Shown: in pieces, positions 34,563-43,765 of the stretch
Layout of the letters: every line of letters starts with the position of its first letter
How positions within the stretch are numbered: position 1 is the stretch's first letter
DNA from: Chitinophagales bacterium
GTDB lineage: Bacteria; Bacteroidota; Bacteroidia; Chitinophagales; Chitinophagaceae
Assembly (NCBI GenBank): GCA_017303335.1
Contig: JAFLBK010000001.1
Coordinates: 811,001-875,000, forward strand
DNA length: 64,000 bases
Reading direction: 5' to 3'
Notes under the pieces: model-generated
Databases searched by the model: none
Seen by the model: only the letters and a program-made list of their open reading frames with translations
Told to the model about the DNA's origin: nothing
Translations under genes and position numbers: made by a program

Positions 34563-34997
34563 CTACAGGTCTGGTATATTAACGTACACACCATCTGCCT
34601 TTTCTTCAATAGCGAATGTTTTAAGGAAAAAGCCTTCGCCGCTTACATTGCGCCCATTGCGGGGATCAAACTTATACCGATGCAACGGGCATACAATGTT
34701 TCCGAGAGAATCGATGTAGCCATCAGCGAGGATTCCCCCCGCATGCGGACATTTATGTGCACAGGCAATAAGTTGTCCGTTGCATATACCAACAGTGATT
34801 GCTTTCCCGGCCGCCGTACGAATCGCCAGGCCATTGGGCGAAAAGTGTATTTCTGCAACACTCTCCGCTATTTTATACCAGGAAGAATCGTTTAGTGATT
34901 TAATGACGTACCTGTTTATGGTGATGGGTGATAATCTGCTAATAGAAAAACTCGGCTTTATACGGATACCTGACCCGGTACATTTCCCGAACCTCAT
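34563..34997 (-). CDS. Rieske-type [2Fe-2S] protein
   Basis: The C-terminal 100 residues form a Rieske domain with both ligand boxes, CPHAGG and CPLHRYKFD, and the GRNVSGEGFFLKTF segment common in small ferredoxin-type Rieske proteins. It would carry electrons for an oxygenase or other redox partner. The only ATG in frame (34997) gives a 144-residue form that overlaps the end of hflX by 59 bases; relatives begin near SWYKIAES, so an alternative non-ATG start around 34880-34910 is possible. No oxygenase gene is close by. Confidence 0.8.
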   Translation of the reverse strand: MRFGKCTGSGIRIKPSFSISRLSPITINRYVIKSLNDSSWYKIAESVAEIHFSPNGLAIRTAAGKAITVGICNGQLIACAHKCPHAGGILADGYIDSLGNIVCPLHRYKFDPRNGRNVSGEGFFLKTFAIEEKADGVYVNIPDL

Positions 34998-36132
34998 TCA
35001 GAATCGACTGGCGCAGGCCGTCGATATTGTTTCGTTCCGTAGCGGATACAAATACACAATGTCCGTGCGTTTCATTCTGCCAGCGTTGCTTCAAATCGTT
35101 CAATATCTCCTGTTTTACCTCGGGTTGCAGCCATTGGTCAAAAGCCTGCTCTTCGTATTTATCCATTTTGTTGAATACCGTAATGGTTGGTTTCTCAGCG
35201 GCCCCAAGTTCAGCAAGTGTTTTGTTAACCACATTTAATTGGTCTTCGTAATGCGCATGGGAAATATCCACCACATGCAATAAAACATCCGCTTCACGCA
35301 CTTCATCGAGGGTGCTTTTGAAACTCTCCACCAGGTGATGCGGAAGTTTACGGATAAACCCAACGGTGTCGCTTAATAAAAAGGGCGTTTGTTCAAACAC
35401 CACCTTACGGGTGGTGGTATCCAGCGTGGCAAAGAGTTTATTTTCTGCGAACACGTCACTCTTGCTGAGTACATTCATCAGGGTGGATTTGCCCACGTTG
35501 GTGTATCCAACCAATGCCACCCGAATGAACTCACCCCGGTCCTTACGTTGCGTGTATGCCTGTTTATCGATCTCGGCCAGCCGCTTGCGCAACAAACTGA
35601 TCTTATCCTTAACGATACGCCGATCGGTTTCGATCTCCGTTTCGCCAGGACCCCGGGTTCCAACACCACCCCCCTGGCGCTCCAGGTGTTTCCACATACC
35701 TTTAAGGCGGGGCAGTATGTATTGGTACTGGGCGAGCTCTACCTGTGTTTTAGCCTGGGCTGTTTTAGCTCTGCTGGCAAAGATGTCGAGGATCAGATCA
35801 CTCCGGTCGATCACTTTTACTTTCAGTTCCTTCTCAATATTCTGGATCTGCGCCCCGGTAAGCTCATCGTCAAAAATCACCAGGCTGATGTTTCCTTTAA
35901 AAAGAATGAATTGCCGGATTTCTTCCAGTTTACCTTTTCCCACGAATATCTTACTGTCGGGATGGGGCAGTTTCTGCGTAAATCGCTTTACCGCTTTGGC
36001 TCCGGCTGTTTCAGCCAGGAATGTCAGCTCGTCGAGGTATTCGTTTACCATATCCTCGGTTTGTTCTTTGTAGATGACACCCACGAGGATCGCGTTTTCT
36101 TCTTCCCTGATTATTTTTTTATTCTCGATCAA
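34939..36132 (-). CDS. hflX: GTPase HflX
   Basis: The 397-residue protein contains the HflX N-terminal nucleotide-binding domain (KIFVGKGKLEEIRQFI, VIFDDELTGAQIQNIE), the linker KGMWKHLERQGGGVGTRGPGETEIE, and the G domain with GYTNVGKST (G1), DTVGFIRKLP (G3) and NKMD (G4). HflX binds ribosomes and splits stalled or hibernating ones under stress. Translation seems to start at TTG (36132), which gives the usual MIENKKI opening; no ATG fits better. It stands alone between the Rieske gene and the SurA-like gene. Confidence 0.95.
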   Translation of the reverse strand: MIENKKIIREEENAILVGVIYKEQTEDMVNEYLDELTFLAETAGAKAVKRFTQKLPHPDSKIFVGKGKLEEIRQFILFKGNISLVIFDDELTGAQIQNIEKELKVKVIDRSDLILDIFASRAKTAQAKTQVELAQYQYILPRLKGMWKHLERQGGGVGTRGPGETEIETDRRIVKDKISLLRKRLAEIDKQAYTQRKDRGEFIRVALVGYTNVGKSTLMNVLSKSDVFAENKLFATLDTTTRKVVFEQTPFLLSDTVGFIRKLPHHLVESFKSTLDEVREADVLLHVVDISHAHYEDQLNVVNKTLAELGAAEKPTITVFNKMDKYEEQAFDQWLQPEVKQEILNDLKQRWQNETHGHCVFVSATERNNIDGLRQSILNEVREMYRVRYPYKAEFFY

Positions 36133-36187
36133 TTAAACCTGTTTTTATATTTACCAGCCTTGTGATGGCTGCGTTATTCCCAAAATT

Positions 36188-36218
36188 AAAGCGTTCCGGG
36201 GTTTTGCCGGAACGCTTT
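36188..36218 (-). terminator. Terminator between surA-like gene and hflX
   Basis: A perfect 12-bp stem (36188-36199 with 36207-36218) closes a seven-base loop just downstream of the SurA-like gene on the minus strand and is followed by TAATTTTG. Confidence 0.7.
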
Positions 36219-36235
36219 CTTCTATTTCAGTGATT

Positions 36236-37612
36236 TTATTTATTGGATGCGGTGTTTTCGGACAACCACTTTTTCAATTCCGGGCAACCTTTAAAATCTT
36301 CGTCTATCACCAGGTGATACGTAGCTACTTTCTTTTTAAACCATTGCTCCAGTACATCATTTTTCTTCTCTTCCAGGGCCCGCTGCGAAATACGGTCGTA
36401 ATCATCCTTCAGGTTTTCCCGGTGGGGTTCAGATTTTGATTTCAGGTATACAATGCGAACACCTTTTCTGCCGCGTTCGTCGGTAAATTCGGTCGGTTGC
36501 GAATACTGGCCCACCTTCAGTTTCTGCAGCATCAATACCATGTCTTTGTCCAGTTGATCGATCGTGAGGAAGCCGCTTCCATCCCGGCCAAATACCTGGC
36601 CGGCGGTGAACTTATGCTCTTCATCATTGCTATACTTGTTTACGGCTTCGCCAAAGTCGATGGTACCGGCTATCAGTTTGGCACGAACAGAATCCAGTTT
36701 TTCCATTTCAGTCCTTACCTCAACAGATGTTACCTGCGGGATGAGCAGGAGATGGCGTACCGCCGCATCATCTCCATTACGGCTTACGAGCTGCATGATG
36801 TGATAACCGAAGCGTGTTTTAAACGGACTGGAAACCTGCCCTTCTTTCAGCGAGAAGGCCTTGCCAAGCCAGATTGGATCCAGCTCTTTGGAATACCGGT
36901 TTACTTCATAATAACCACCCGTTTCCTTACTGCCTGGATCCTGGGTATAGATGCTGGCCAGGGATTGAAATGTTTTCTTCCCGGATTCGATCTGCTCTTT
37001 GAATTCCCGTAACTGCTGGACACAATATTCTTCCGCATCCCTGTGCGCTTTGGGATAAACCACGATCTGGCTTATCTGCAATTCGCTTTCATAATAGAAC
37101 AAACTGTCTTTCGGAATCTTATTGAAATAGGCGGCTACTTCATTGGGAGTGATCCGGACATTTTCAACTACTTTATTCCGCATGGCCTTTGCCAGTTCCT
37201 GATCACGGATGGGCTCCTTGAAATCCTCTTTCAGTTGGTAGATGGTCTTGCCGGCGATTTTCTCCAGTTCGTCTTTGGAACCGAATTGCTGGATAAAACT
37301 GCGGATACGGTTATCGATGATGGTTTCCACATCCTCGTCCGTTATCGGCAAGGAGTCTTTTTCGGCCTGTAATACCAGCGCCTTGATTCCCATTGCCTGG
37401 TCGAGCAACTGACAACGTGCATTTTCGGGCACTTCCACACCCTGGCGGATCATGTCGATGATGCTGTTATCAATATCACTTTGCATAACAATCTTATCGC
37501 CTACCACAGCGAGTATCTTGTCTGCCACCACGCCTTTGGGTTTTGTTTGCTGGGCTTGTGCGAGGAAAGAAAACCCGGTTGCCAGCACAACGAGTAAAAT
37601 GTATTTCTTCAT
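36236..37612 (-). CDS. SurA-like periplasmic peptidyl-prolyl isomerase
   Basis: The 458-residue protein has a signal peptide (MKKYILLVVLATGFSFLAQAQ), a SurA N-terminal region (VADKILAVVGDKIVMQSDIDN), and two parvulin domains: one at about 175-275 (LQISQIVVYPKA ... WLGKAFSLKEGQVSSPFKTRFGYHIMQLV) and a second after it (VRHLLLIPQVTS). It would assist folding of outer-membrane proteins in the periplasm. It is followed by a clear terminator. A TATTTTTG box about 30 bases upstream of the start (37640-37647, minus strand) is a plausible -7 element. Confidence 0.9.
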   Translation of the reverse strand: MKKYILLVVLATGFSFLAQAQQTKPKGVVADKILAVVGDKIVMQSDIDNSIIDMIRQGVEVPENARCQLLDQAMGIKALVLQAEKDSLPITDEDVETIIDNRIRSFIQQFGSKDELEKIAGKTIYQLKEDFKEPIRDQELAKAMRNKVVENVRITPNEVAAYFNKIPKDSLFYYESELQISQIVVYPKAHRDAEEYCVQQLREFKEQIESGKKTFQSLASIYTQDPGSKETGGYYEVNRYSKELDPIWLGKAFSLKEGQVSSPFKTRFGYHIMQLVSRNGDDAAVRHLLLIPQVTSVEVRTEMEKLDSVRAKLIAGTIDFGEAVNKYSNDEEHKFTAGQVFGRDGSGFLTIDQLDKDMVLMLQKLKVGQYSQPTEFTDERGRKGVRIVYLKSKSEPHRENLKDDYDRISQRALEEKKNDVLEQWFKKKVATYHLVIDEDFKGCPELKKWLSENTASNK

Positions 37613-37711
37613 GAATGATTATTTAAGCAGTGCCTGTCGTCAAAAATAGACTACTGCCGGAGATCCCTGCCGGAGCAGGGATTCATTTAACAAAAGATTG
37701 AGGCCGGCCAG

Positions 37712-40489
37712 TTACAACGTACGCTTAACTTCCACTTCTTCAAACGCCTCCACGATGTCGCCCACCTTAATGTCGTTATAATTCTTCACGGTCAATCCGC
37801 ATTCCATGCTGGAGGTAACTTCTTTTGCATCATCTTTAAAGCGCTTCAGACTACCCAGTTCCCCGGTAAAGATCACGATGCCGTCGCGTACCAATCGTAT
37901 GCGGTTGTTACGGGCCATTTTACCGTCGAGTACAAAACAACCTGCAACGGTCGCTTTGTCGAACTTATACACTTCCCTGATCTCCACGTTACCCAGAATC
38001 TTCTCTTCCACAGTGGGTTCCAGCATACCTTCCATCGCACTCTTGATTTCTTCAATCGCGTTGTAAATGATGGAGTACAATTTGATCTGGATGGCTTCAT
38101 TTTCGGCCATCCGGGCTGCCTGGAGAGTAGGTCGTACATTGAAGCCGATGATGATCGCGTCGGATGCGTTAGCGAGTGTAACATCACTCTCTGTGATCGC
38201 ACCCACCGCTTTATGGATTACCCGTACCACAATTTCCTCGGTACTCAGTTTTTGTAATGAGTCGCTCAGGGCCTCCACCGAACCATCCACATCACCCTTG
38301 ATGATCACATTAAGCTCTTTGAAGCTTCCCAATGCAAGGCGGCGGCCGATCTCGTCGAGCGTGATGTGCTTCTTCGCACGCATACCCTGCTCACGCAGAA
38401 TCTGACCACGTTTGTACGCCATCGCCCGGGCGTCGCTTTCGTTTTCATATACCTTGAATGTTTCACCTGCCTGCGGGGCGCCGTTCAGGCCCAATATCAA
38501 CACCGGCGTTGAAGGCGGCGCCGTGTTCACACGCTGGTTGCGTTCATTGTACATGGCTTTCACTTTACCAAAGTATTGACCGGAAACGATCATATCGCCC
38601 ACGCTCAACGTACCATTCTGTACCAGGATGGTTGCCACGTAGCCCCGGCCTTTATCAAGCGTAGCTTCTATGATGGTACCGCTTGCTTCCCGGTCGGGGT
38701 TGGCTTTCAGTTCAAGAATATCGGCCTCGAGCAGAATTTTTTCGAGCAGGAGGTCGATGTTCATGCCTTTTTTCGCACTGATATCCTGGCTCTGGTATTT
38801 ACCGCCCCAGCTTTCCACAAGTATATTCATCGCGGCGAGTTGCTCTTTGATCTTTTCCGGGTTCGCACCGTCCTTATCCACCTTATTGATGGCAAAGATC
38901 ATCGGCACACCCGCGGCCTGCGCATGAGAGATGGCTTCCTTGGTTTGCGGCATCACCGCGTCGTCGGCCGCTACCACGATCACCGCAATATCCGTAACCT
39001 TGGCACCCCGTGCACGCATGGCTGTAAAGGCCTCGTGACCCGGTGTATCCAGGAATGTAATATTACGTCCGTTGGCGAGCGTTACTTCATACGCCCCGAT
39101 ATGCTGCGTGATACCTCCGGCTTCTCCGGCGATCACATTTGTATTGCGGATATAGTCGAGTAATGATGTTTTGCCATGGTCTACGTGACCCATGATCGTT
39201 ACGATCGGCGCCCTTGATTTAAGGTCTTCTTCCTGGTCTTCTTCTTCATCTCCTTCCATTTCGTTGGCATCTTCCACGCCGATGAATTCCACTTCATAAT
39301 TAAATTCGCTGGCCACCAGTTCGATCACGTCTGCTTCGAGGCGTTGATTGATCGAAACCATGATCCCGAGGCTCATGCATTTGCTGATCACATCGGCAAA
39401 ACTCACGTCCATCAGGTTAGCGAGTTCGCTTACCGATATGAATTCAGTTACCTGCAGTTTGTTTCCTTGTTCCCGGTCGGCACTGGCATGATCGGCATGT
39501 TCTTCCCGTTTGGCTTTGCGGTATTTAGCCTTCAGGCTCTTTCCGCGGCCTCCGGCGCCCGCCAGTTTTGCCTGGGTTTCGCGGAGCTTATCCTGGATTT
39601 CCTTTTCGTCGATGATCTTCTCTTCCCTTCTTCCGCCTCCGCTGGGTTTGTTGCGGTTAAACCGGTTATCGCCACGCCCCTGTGCGGCACCATGCCGGTT
39701 GTCGGTTTCACCGGGTTTCCTAGCCGGCGCGGAACCGGGTTGATCAGCTTTACGCTCGACCGGAATGCGTTTCCGCTTACGCTTCTCATCACCATCTTTC
39801 TTCGGACGTGTATCGTTATCCACCGGCAATTCGATCTTGCCCATGATCTTGGGACCCGAAAGTTTTGCCGCCTGGATATTCTCAATTACAGGTGCCGGCG
39901 GTTCCACCGGTTTTACTACTTCTTCAACCGGGGGTTGTTCTTCTTTCTTCGCTTTTGCCGCTGGTTTCTTTTCCTCTTCTTGTTTTTCCTCGGTTGCTTT
40001 GGCCGTTTTTTTCGTTGTTTTCTTCGGTCGTGTGGAAGAATCTATCGAGTCCAGGTCGATCTTATCCAGCACCTTGGGTGTTTCGATTTCCGGCGCTTTG
40101 ATCTTGGTTACTTCCGGCTCTTCTTCCTTTGCAGCTTTTTTCTCAGGTTCTGCCGGTTTTACTTCTTCCACCGGTTTTTGTTCGGCCGGTTTGGTTTCTT
40201 TAGGCGTTTCTTTTTTCTTGAAAGAAAGGTCTTCTTCGTCTTTTTTCTTTTTGGGTTCGCCAACGGTTGCGCCCTTGGGCAGATCGATCTGCTGGGCTTT
40301 TTGCTTGGCTACTTTATCCTGCTGGAATTCGGTCTGCAGAACACGGTACATCGGCTCTGTCAGTTTTGAAGTGGGCTTAAGGTCCTCTTCATTGAATCCT
40401 TTGGACACAAGGAAGTCTACCAGGGTGTCTTTCCCGATATTAAACTCCTTGGCCGCGGCCATCAACCTTGGTGTTGTTACTTCTGCCAT
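37712..40489 (-). CDS. infB: Translation initiation factor IF-2
   Basis: The 925-residue protein starts with an IF2 N-terminal domain ([21 protein letters not shown]), then a long charged Lys/Glu/Pro linker (about residues 75-300) and the GTPase core with [13 protein letters not shown] (G1), DTPGHEAF (G3) and NKVDKDGA (G4), followed by the domains that bind fMet-tRNA (ending [13 protein letters not shown]). IF-2 brings initiator tRNA to the small ribosomal subunit. It follows nusA on the same strand by about 55 bases in the conserved rimP-nusA-infB order. Confidence 0.98.
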   Translation of the reverse strand: MAEVTTPRLMAAAKEFNIGKDTLVDFLVSKGFNEEDLKPTSKLTEPMYRVLQTEFQQDKVAKQKAQQIDLPKGATVGEPKKKKDEEDLSFKKKETPKETKPAEQKPVEEVKPAEPEKKAAKEEEPEVTKIKAPEIETPKVLDKIDLDSIDSSTRPKKTTKKTAKATEEKQEEEKKPAAKAKKEEQPPVEEVVKPVEPPAPVIENIQAAKLSGPKIMGKIELPVDNDTRPKKDGDEKRKRKRIPVERKADQPGSAPARKPGETDNRHGAAQGRGDNRFNRNKPSGGGRREEKIIDEKEIQDKLRETQAKLAGAGGRGKSLKAKYRKAKREEHADHASADREQGNKLQVTEFISVSELANLMDVSFADVISKCMSLGIMVSINQRLEADVIELVASEFNYEVEFIGVEDANEMEGDEEEDQEEDLKSRAPIVTIMGHVDHGKTSLLDYIRNTNVIAGEAGGITQHIGAYEVTLANGRNITFLDTPGHEAFTAMRARGAKVTDIAVIVVAADDAVMPQTKEAISHAQAAGVPMIFAINKVDKDGANPEKIKEQLAAMNILVESWGGKYQSQDISAKKGMNIDLLLEKILLEADILELKANPDREASGTIIEATLDKGRGYVATILVQNGTLSVGDMIVSGQYFGKVKAMYNERNQRVNTAPPSTPVLILGLNGAPQAGETFKVYENESDARAMAYKRGQILREQGMRAKKHITLDEIGRRLALGSFKELNVIIKGDVDGSVEALSDSLQKLSTEEIVVRVIHKAVGAITESDVTLANASDAIIIGFNVRPTLQAARMAENEAIQIKLYSIIYNAIEEIKSAMEGMLEPTVEEKILGNVEIREVYKFDKATVAGCFVLDGKMARNNRIRLVRDGIVIFTGELGSLKRFKDDAKEVTSSMECGLTVKNYNDIKVGDIVEAFEEVEVKRTL

Positions 40490-40544
40490 TCGATATTTGT
40501 TTGCCGTTACCGGCCTTTTTATTGCTGAACGTTATCGTTCAATA

Positions 40545-41795
40545 CTATTCCTTATCAAATTCTTCCTTGAGGATACGCCGAACCTCTGTAATGGTTTCTT
40601 TCTCCAGGTCGGTTCTGCGCTCCAGTTCTTCAGCGGTAAGATCAAGCACGGAACGGCCGGTGTCGCAACCAACCCGCTTGAGCTCATCGATGATCCAGGG
40701 TTCGATCTCGTCGGTAAATTCATCGAGGTCGATATCAAATTCTTCTTCTTCGCCTTCATTATCGCGGAACACATCGATCTCGTAACCTGTAAGCTCACAA
40801 GCCAGCTTGATGTTTACACCACGGCGCCCGATGGCCAGGGAAACCTGGTCGGGGCGGAGGAATACATTGGCGTGCATTTTCTCGTTGTCCAATTCCATAC
40901 TGGTGATCTTGGCCGGTGTCAGGGAGCGCTGGATCAACAGCTGTGTATTGCTGGTCCAGTTGATCACATCGATGTTCTCATTCTTCAATTCGCGAACGAT
41001 ACCGTGAATGCGGCTACCTTTCATACCCACGCAGGCGCCCACCGGATCGATACGATCGTCGTAGCTTTCCACGGCTACTTTGGCTCTTTCGCCCGGATCC
41101 CGTACGATCTTTTTCACCACGATAAGCCCATCGAATATTTCGGGAACTTCTATCTCCAGCAACTTCTCCAGGAATACCGGGCTTGTGCGGGAGATAATGA
41201 TTACAGCCTGGTTATTCTTCAGCTCCACTTTCTTTACCACACCACGAACCGTTTCCCCTTTTTTAAAGTAGTCGGAAGGGATCTGCTCCGATTTGGGAAG
41301 AAGCATTTCATTTCCTTCCTCGTCGAGCAGCAGCACTTCTTTCTTCCAAACCTGGTATACTTCACCGCTGACGATCTCGCCCACACGGTCTTCGTATTTT
41401 TTGATCAGGATATTCTTTTTCAGGTCGTTGATCCGGGCAGCCAGTGTTTGTTTGCCGGCCAGGATGGCCCGGCGGCCGAATTCTTTCTGGATATCCACCT
41501 CCTCATACAATTCCTCACCCACCTGGTAATCGGGTTCTATTTTGATGGCGTCCTTGTATTCAATCTCGGTAAGCGTATTGTAGAGATCGTCATCTTCCAC
41601 AATGGTACGACGGCGGAAAATCTCCAGGTCGCCCTTCTGGTCGTTAACGATCACGTCGAAACACTCGTCGCTGCCGTATTTTTTACGGATAAGTGTTTTG
41701 AACACATCTTCCATCACCTTCATCAACGTAGGCCGGTCGATGTTTTCCGCGTCTTTGAATTCCTGGAAGGAATCAATCAGGTTGATACTTGCCAT
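40545..41795 (-). CDS. nusA: Transcription termination/antitermination factor NusA
   Basis: From ATG at 41795 the product has the NusA N-terminal RNA-polymerase-binding domain (INLIDSFQEFKDAENIDR), an S1 domain (GEIVSGEVYQVWKKEVLLLD), and KH domains with DPVGACVGMKGSRIHGIVREL and LAIGRRGVNIKLACELTGYEIDV. The C-terminal end carries an acidic stretch. It modulates RNA-polymerase pausing and termination. It lies between rimP and infB in the standard operon order. Confidence 0.97.
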   Translation of the reverse strand: MASINLIDSFQEFKDAENIDRPTLMKVMEDVFKTLIRKKYGSDECFDVIVNDQKGDLEIFRRRTIVEDDDLYNTLTEIEYKDAIKIEPDYQVGEELYEEVDIQKEFGRRAILAGKQTLAARINDLKKNILIKKYEDRVGEIVSGEVYQVWKKEVLLLDEEGNEMLLPKSEQIPSDYFKKGETVRGVVKKVELKNNQAVIIISRTSPVFLEKLLEIEVPEIFDGLIVVKKIVRDPGERAKVAVESYDDRIDPVGACVGMKGSRIHGIVRELKNENIDVINWTSNTQLLIQRSLTPAKITSMELDNEKMHANVFLRPDQVSLAIGRRGVNIKLACELTGYEIDVFRDNEGEEEEFDIDLDEFTDEIEPWIIDELKRVGCDTGRSVLDLTAEELERRTDLEKETITEVRRILKEEFDKE

Positions 41796-41847
41796 AATCC
41801 TCACCGGCCTTGTTTATCCCCTGCCGGTGCCGGGGTTTTGTTTAGAT

Positions 41848-42312
41848 TTAAAATGTAACCAGTACCCTGGTTTGTTTGATATCAGTAAAACCGATTGTTT
41901 CGGTTTTCGTTTCTGCTTTTTTTCCTTTTCCGGTTGTGAATTCAAGGGTGATCGCATCGTCGGAAACCCCTGCCAGTTTACCCTCTTTTCGCAGGTCATC
42001 GTTTGTTATCACTTCCACGTTCCGGCCAATATTCTTGCGGTATTGCCGAAGCAGCTTGAGCGGTTCGTCGATACCCGGGCTGGATACTTCCAGCGAAAAA
42101 TCGCCATTCGGGTACCAGCCTTTTTCCTCGATCTGTTTATAAAGCGCCCGGTTGATCCGTATGCACTTTTCAATGCCCAGGCCGTTATCGGCATCCAGGT
42201 ATATTTTGAAATTGTTGGTGGGTTTGATCCGTGCCGATACCAGGAATACATCCTCCCCGAGGAACGGTTCCAGCAGTTTTTCAATTGCCTGTAAATGTGC
42301 TTCCTGGCTCAT
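41848..42312 (-). CDS. rimP: Ribosome maturation factor RimP
   Basis: From ATG at 42312 the 154-residue protein has the RimP layout: an N-terminal alpha/beta domain (LEPFLGEDVFLVSARIKPTNNFKIYLDADNGLGIEKCIRINRAL) with the hallmark YLDADNG..., the SLEVSSPGIDEPL motif, and a C-terminal SH3-like domain. It aids 30S subunit maturation. It heads the rimP-nusA-infB operon. The longer frame to 42369 is rejected because MSQEAHLQAIEKLL is the natural start. Confidence 0.95.
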   Translation of the reverse strand: MSQEAHLQAIEKLLEPFLGEDVFLVSARIKPTNNFKIYLDADNGLGIEKCIRINRALYKQIEEKGWYPNGDFSLEVSSPGIDEPLKLLRQYRKNIGRNVEVITNDDLRKEGKLAGVSDDAITLEFTTGKGKKAETKTETIGFTDIKQTRVLVTF

Positions 42313-42463
42313 GATAAAAGAAGAAGGGAACGCCTCCGTTCCCTTCCATTGTTTCTTTGTCCGTTGCAAATATACGTTACCGGCGGATATTTGCCAAAAC
42401 CCGGGGCTAAATTAGCCGGGCCCGGTTATTTTTATTTTAACAGGTTATCTCCCCCCGTGAGAT

Positions 42464-42471
42464 TAACTTTG
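42464..42471 (+). promoter_or_regulatory. Putative -7 box of the DUF4834 gene
   Basis: TAACTTTG matches the Bacteroidota -7 consensus TAnnTTTG and ends four bases before the ATG at 42476, suggesting a leaderless transcript. No TTTG -33 box is evident. Confidence 0.45.
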
Positions 42472-42475
42472 GGAC

Positions 42476-42718
42476 ATGAGTATTTTCAGAGTCCTTTTTG
42501 AGCTCCTCGTTCTATACCTGCTCTATAAGTTCATTTTCGATTTTATCATACCCGTGTACCAAACCACCAAGCAGGTGAAGCGTAAAATGGGGGAAATGCA
42601 GGAACAAATGAACGAAACCGTCCGGAAACAGCAGGCAAGCAACCCAGCACCGGGGCAACAGCCGGGCCCAAGAGCCTCTAAAGAAGCGGATTATATCGAG
42701 TTTGAAGAGATCAAATAA
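42476..42718 (+). CDS. DUF4834-type small membrane protein
   Basis: The 80-residue protein has one N-terminal hydrophobic helix (FRVLFELLVLYLLYKFIFDFIIPVY) followed by a charged region with TTKQVKRKMGEMQEQMNE, a Pro/Gln-rich linker and a conserved end ADYIEFEEIK. This matches DUF4834, a Bacteroidota-specific family of unknown function. It is convergent with the HAD hydrolase gene, only four bases apart at the stop codons. Confidence 0.8.
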   Translation: MSIFRVLFELLVLYLLYKFIFDFIIPVYQTTKQVKRKMGEMQEQMNETVRKQQASNPAPGQQPGPRASKEADYIEFEEIK

Positions 42719-42722
42719 TCGT

Positions 42723-43337
42723 TTACCAACCCAGGTTCTCGATCCGTTCCCCGGGCAGCAGCAAGTGTGTTTTTATGCCCAGTCGGGCCGCGGCATCGGT
42801 ATTTTTCGGCAGGTCATCAATGAAAATCGTTTCCCCGGCGAGGATCCCGGCGCTGGCCAGGGCGTATTCAAATAGCTGGGCATCCGGCTTTCGCATACCT
42901 ACCTGGTGCGAGTACCAGGCCCGGGTAAAACAATCATCAAAAAAGCGGTTTCCAAATTTTTCCCGGAACTGCTGCTGGAAGGCATCGTAGTGTATACGGT
43001 TCGTATTGCTTAACAGGTAGATATTGTATTGCTCTTTCAATGAAGCAAGGCGTTCAATGCTTTCCGTCCTGAATTCAAGTATGAGGGCATTCCATGCATC
43101 CCGTATTTCCTGATCCAGCAGCTGCAATCCCGCCTTCCGGCGTATGGCTTCATAAAATGCCGCTTCTTCAATATGACCTTTCTCCAGTTCATCAAACAGG
43201 GAGTCAGCTTTTTGAAGTGTGTACTGGTTTTGAAAACCGGTCACACCCAGTTTAGCAAAAGCCTCATTGGTTCTGCCTGTATCGATATCAAGCAAAACAC
43301 CGCCGAGGTCGAAGATGATATTTTTGATCGTTGCCAT
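42723..43337 (-). CDS. HAD-superfamily hydrolase (HAD-IA)
   Basis: The 204-residue protein has haloacid-dehalogenase motifs in order: FDLGGVLLDID (motif I, nucleophile Asp near residue 10), LLSNTNRIHYDAF (motif II), and IFIDDLPKNTDAAARLGI (motif IV), with KPD for motif III. It probably dephosphorylates a small metabolite such as a sugar phosphate. It lies directly beside the tRNA fragment that marks the element junction. A hairpin terminator lies between it and the tRNA. Confidence 0.9.
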   Translation of the reverse strand: MATIKNIIFDLGGVLLDIDTGRTNEAFAKLGVTGFQNQYTLQKADSLFDELEKGHIEEAAFYEAIRRKAGLQLLDQEIRDAWNALILEFRTESIERLASLKEQYNIYLLSNTNRIHYDAFQQQFREKFGNRFFDDCFTRAWYSHQVGMRKPDAQLFEYALASAGILAGETIFIDDLPKNTDAAARLGIKTHLLLPGERIENLGW

Positions 43338-43346
43338 GCACGAAAA

Positions 43347-43369
43347 AAGCGGAATCCTTTATTCCGCTT
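43347..43369 (-). terminator. Intrinsic terminator of the interrupted tRNA gene
   Basis: AAGCGGAAT (43347-43355) pairs perfectly with ATTCCGCTT (43361-43369) around a five-base loop and is followed on the minus strand by a T run (48 down to 43). It sits one base after the tRNA 3' end and now has no intact tRNA upstream. Confidence 0.7.
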
Positions 43370-43370
43370 G

Positions 43371-43414
43371 TGGGCCCACCTGGGCTCGAACCAGGGACCC
43401 TCTGATTATGAGTC
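43371..43414 (-). tRNA. 3' half of a tRNA with CAT anticodon, left attachment site
   Basis: On the minus strand the sequence gives anticodon loop CTCATAA, a TCAGA anticodon 3' strand, a full T-arm (CCTGG TTCGAGC CCAGG) and the acceptor 3' strand TGGGCCCA. The 5' half is missing: the bases before the anticodon loop do not pair beyond two positions. This is the junction where the element inserted; an intact copy should exist at its right end. The CAT anticodon could be tRNA-Met or tRNA-Ile(CAU). Confidence 0.85.
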
Positions 43415-43519
43415 TAGGAAAATCTGGTTTTATATGTATTGATATGGGCTGAAAGTCAATAAAGACGGGCTTTTTTCAAAACAAATAAACCACATGACAA
43501 CACAAAAAACCATGTTTCT

Positions 43520-43744
43520 TGTGCAAATCCTGTGCAAATTTTTCTTTAATAATTTAAGAGCTTCACTGGCGCAAAGATAGGCATTTCAAGATAGAACTTT
43601 CAAAATAGAACTTCATCTGCGTAACCCTTACCAGACAAGCACTTCAAGCAATTGTTAATGGAGATTATTTGTCTTTAATACCTGCTCTTATTTCGCAAAA
43701 AGAGATGAAGCCGAGTATCATTAAATAAGCGTTCCTGTGCAAAT
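43520..43744 (+). promoter_or_regulatory. Three TGTGCAAAT direct repeats, candidate recombinase arm sites
   Basis: The 9-mer TGTGCAAAT occurs at 43520-43528, 43531-43539 and 43736-43744, all in the same direction between the junction and the recombinase gene. The second and third are part of a 15-base identity, CCTGTGCAAATTTTT. Tandem repeats in this position are typical arm-type binding sites for tyrosine recombinases. Confidence 0.45.
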
Positions 43745-43765
43745 TTTTGTAAATTGGATTCTGCA

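Noticed and set aside
37663-37682. A terminator after infB
   Set aside because: There is an 8-bp hairpin but no T run on either strand, so the call is too weak to list.
39765-41858. A 697-residue plus-strand open frame
   Set aside because: It is antisense to infB and nusA and follows their codon structure; low-complexity Phe/Ser-rich product.
43173-43442. An open frame containing AHLGSNQGPSDYE
   Set aside because: That peptide is the well-known false translation of a tRNA sequence; it crosses the tRNA fragment and the end of the HAD gene.
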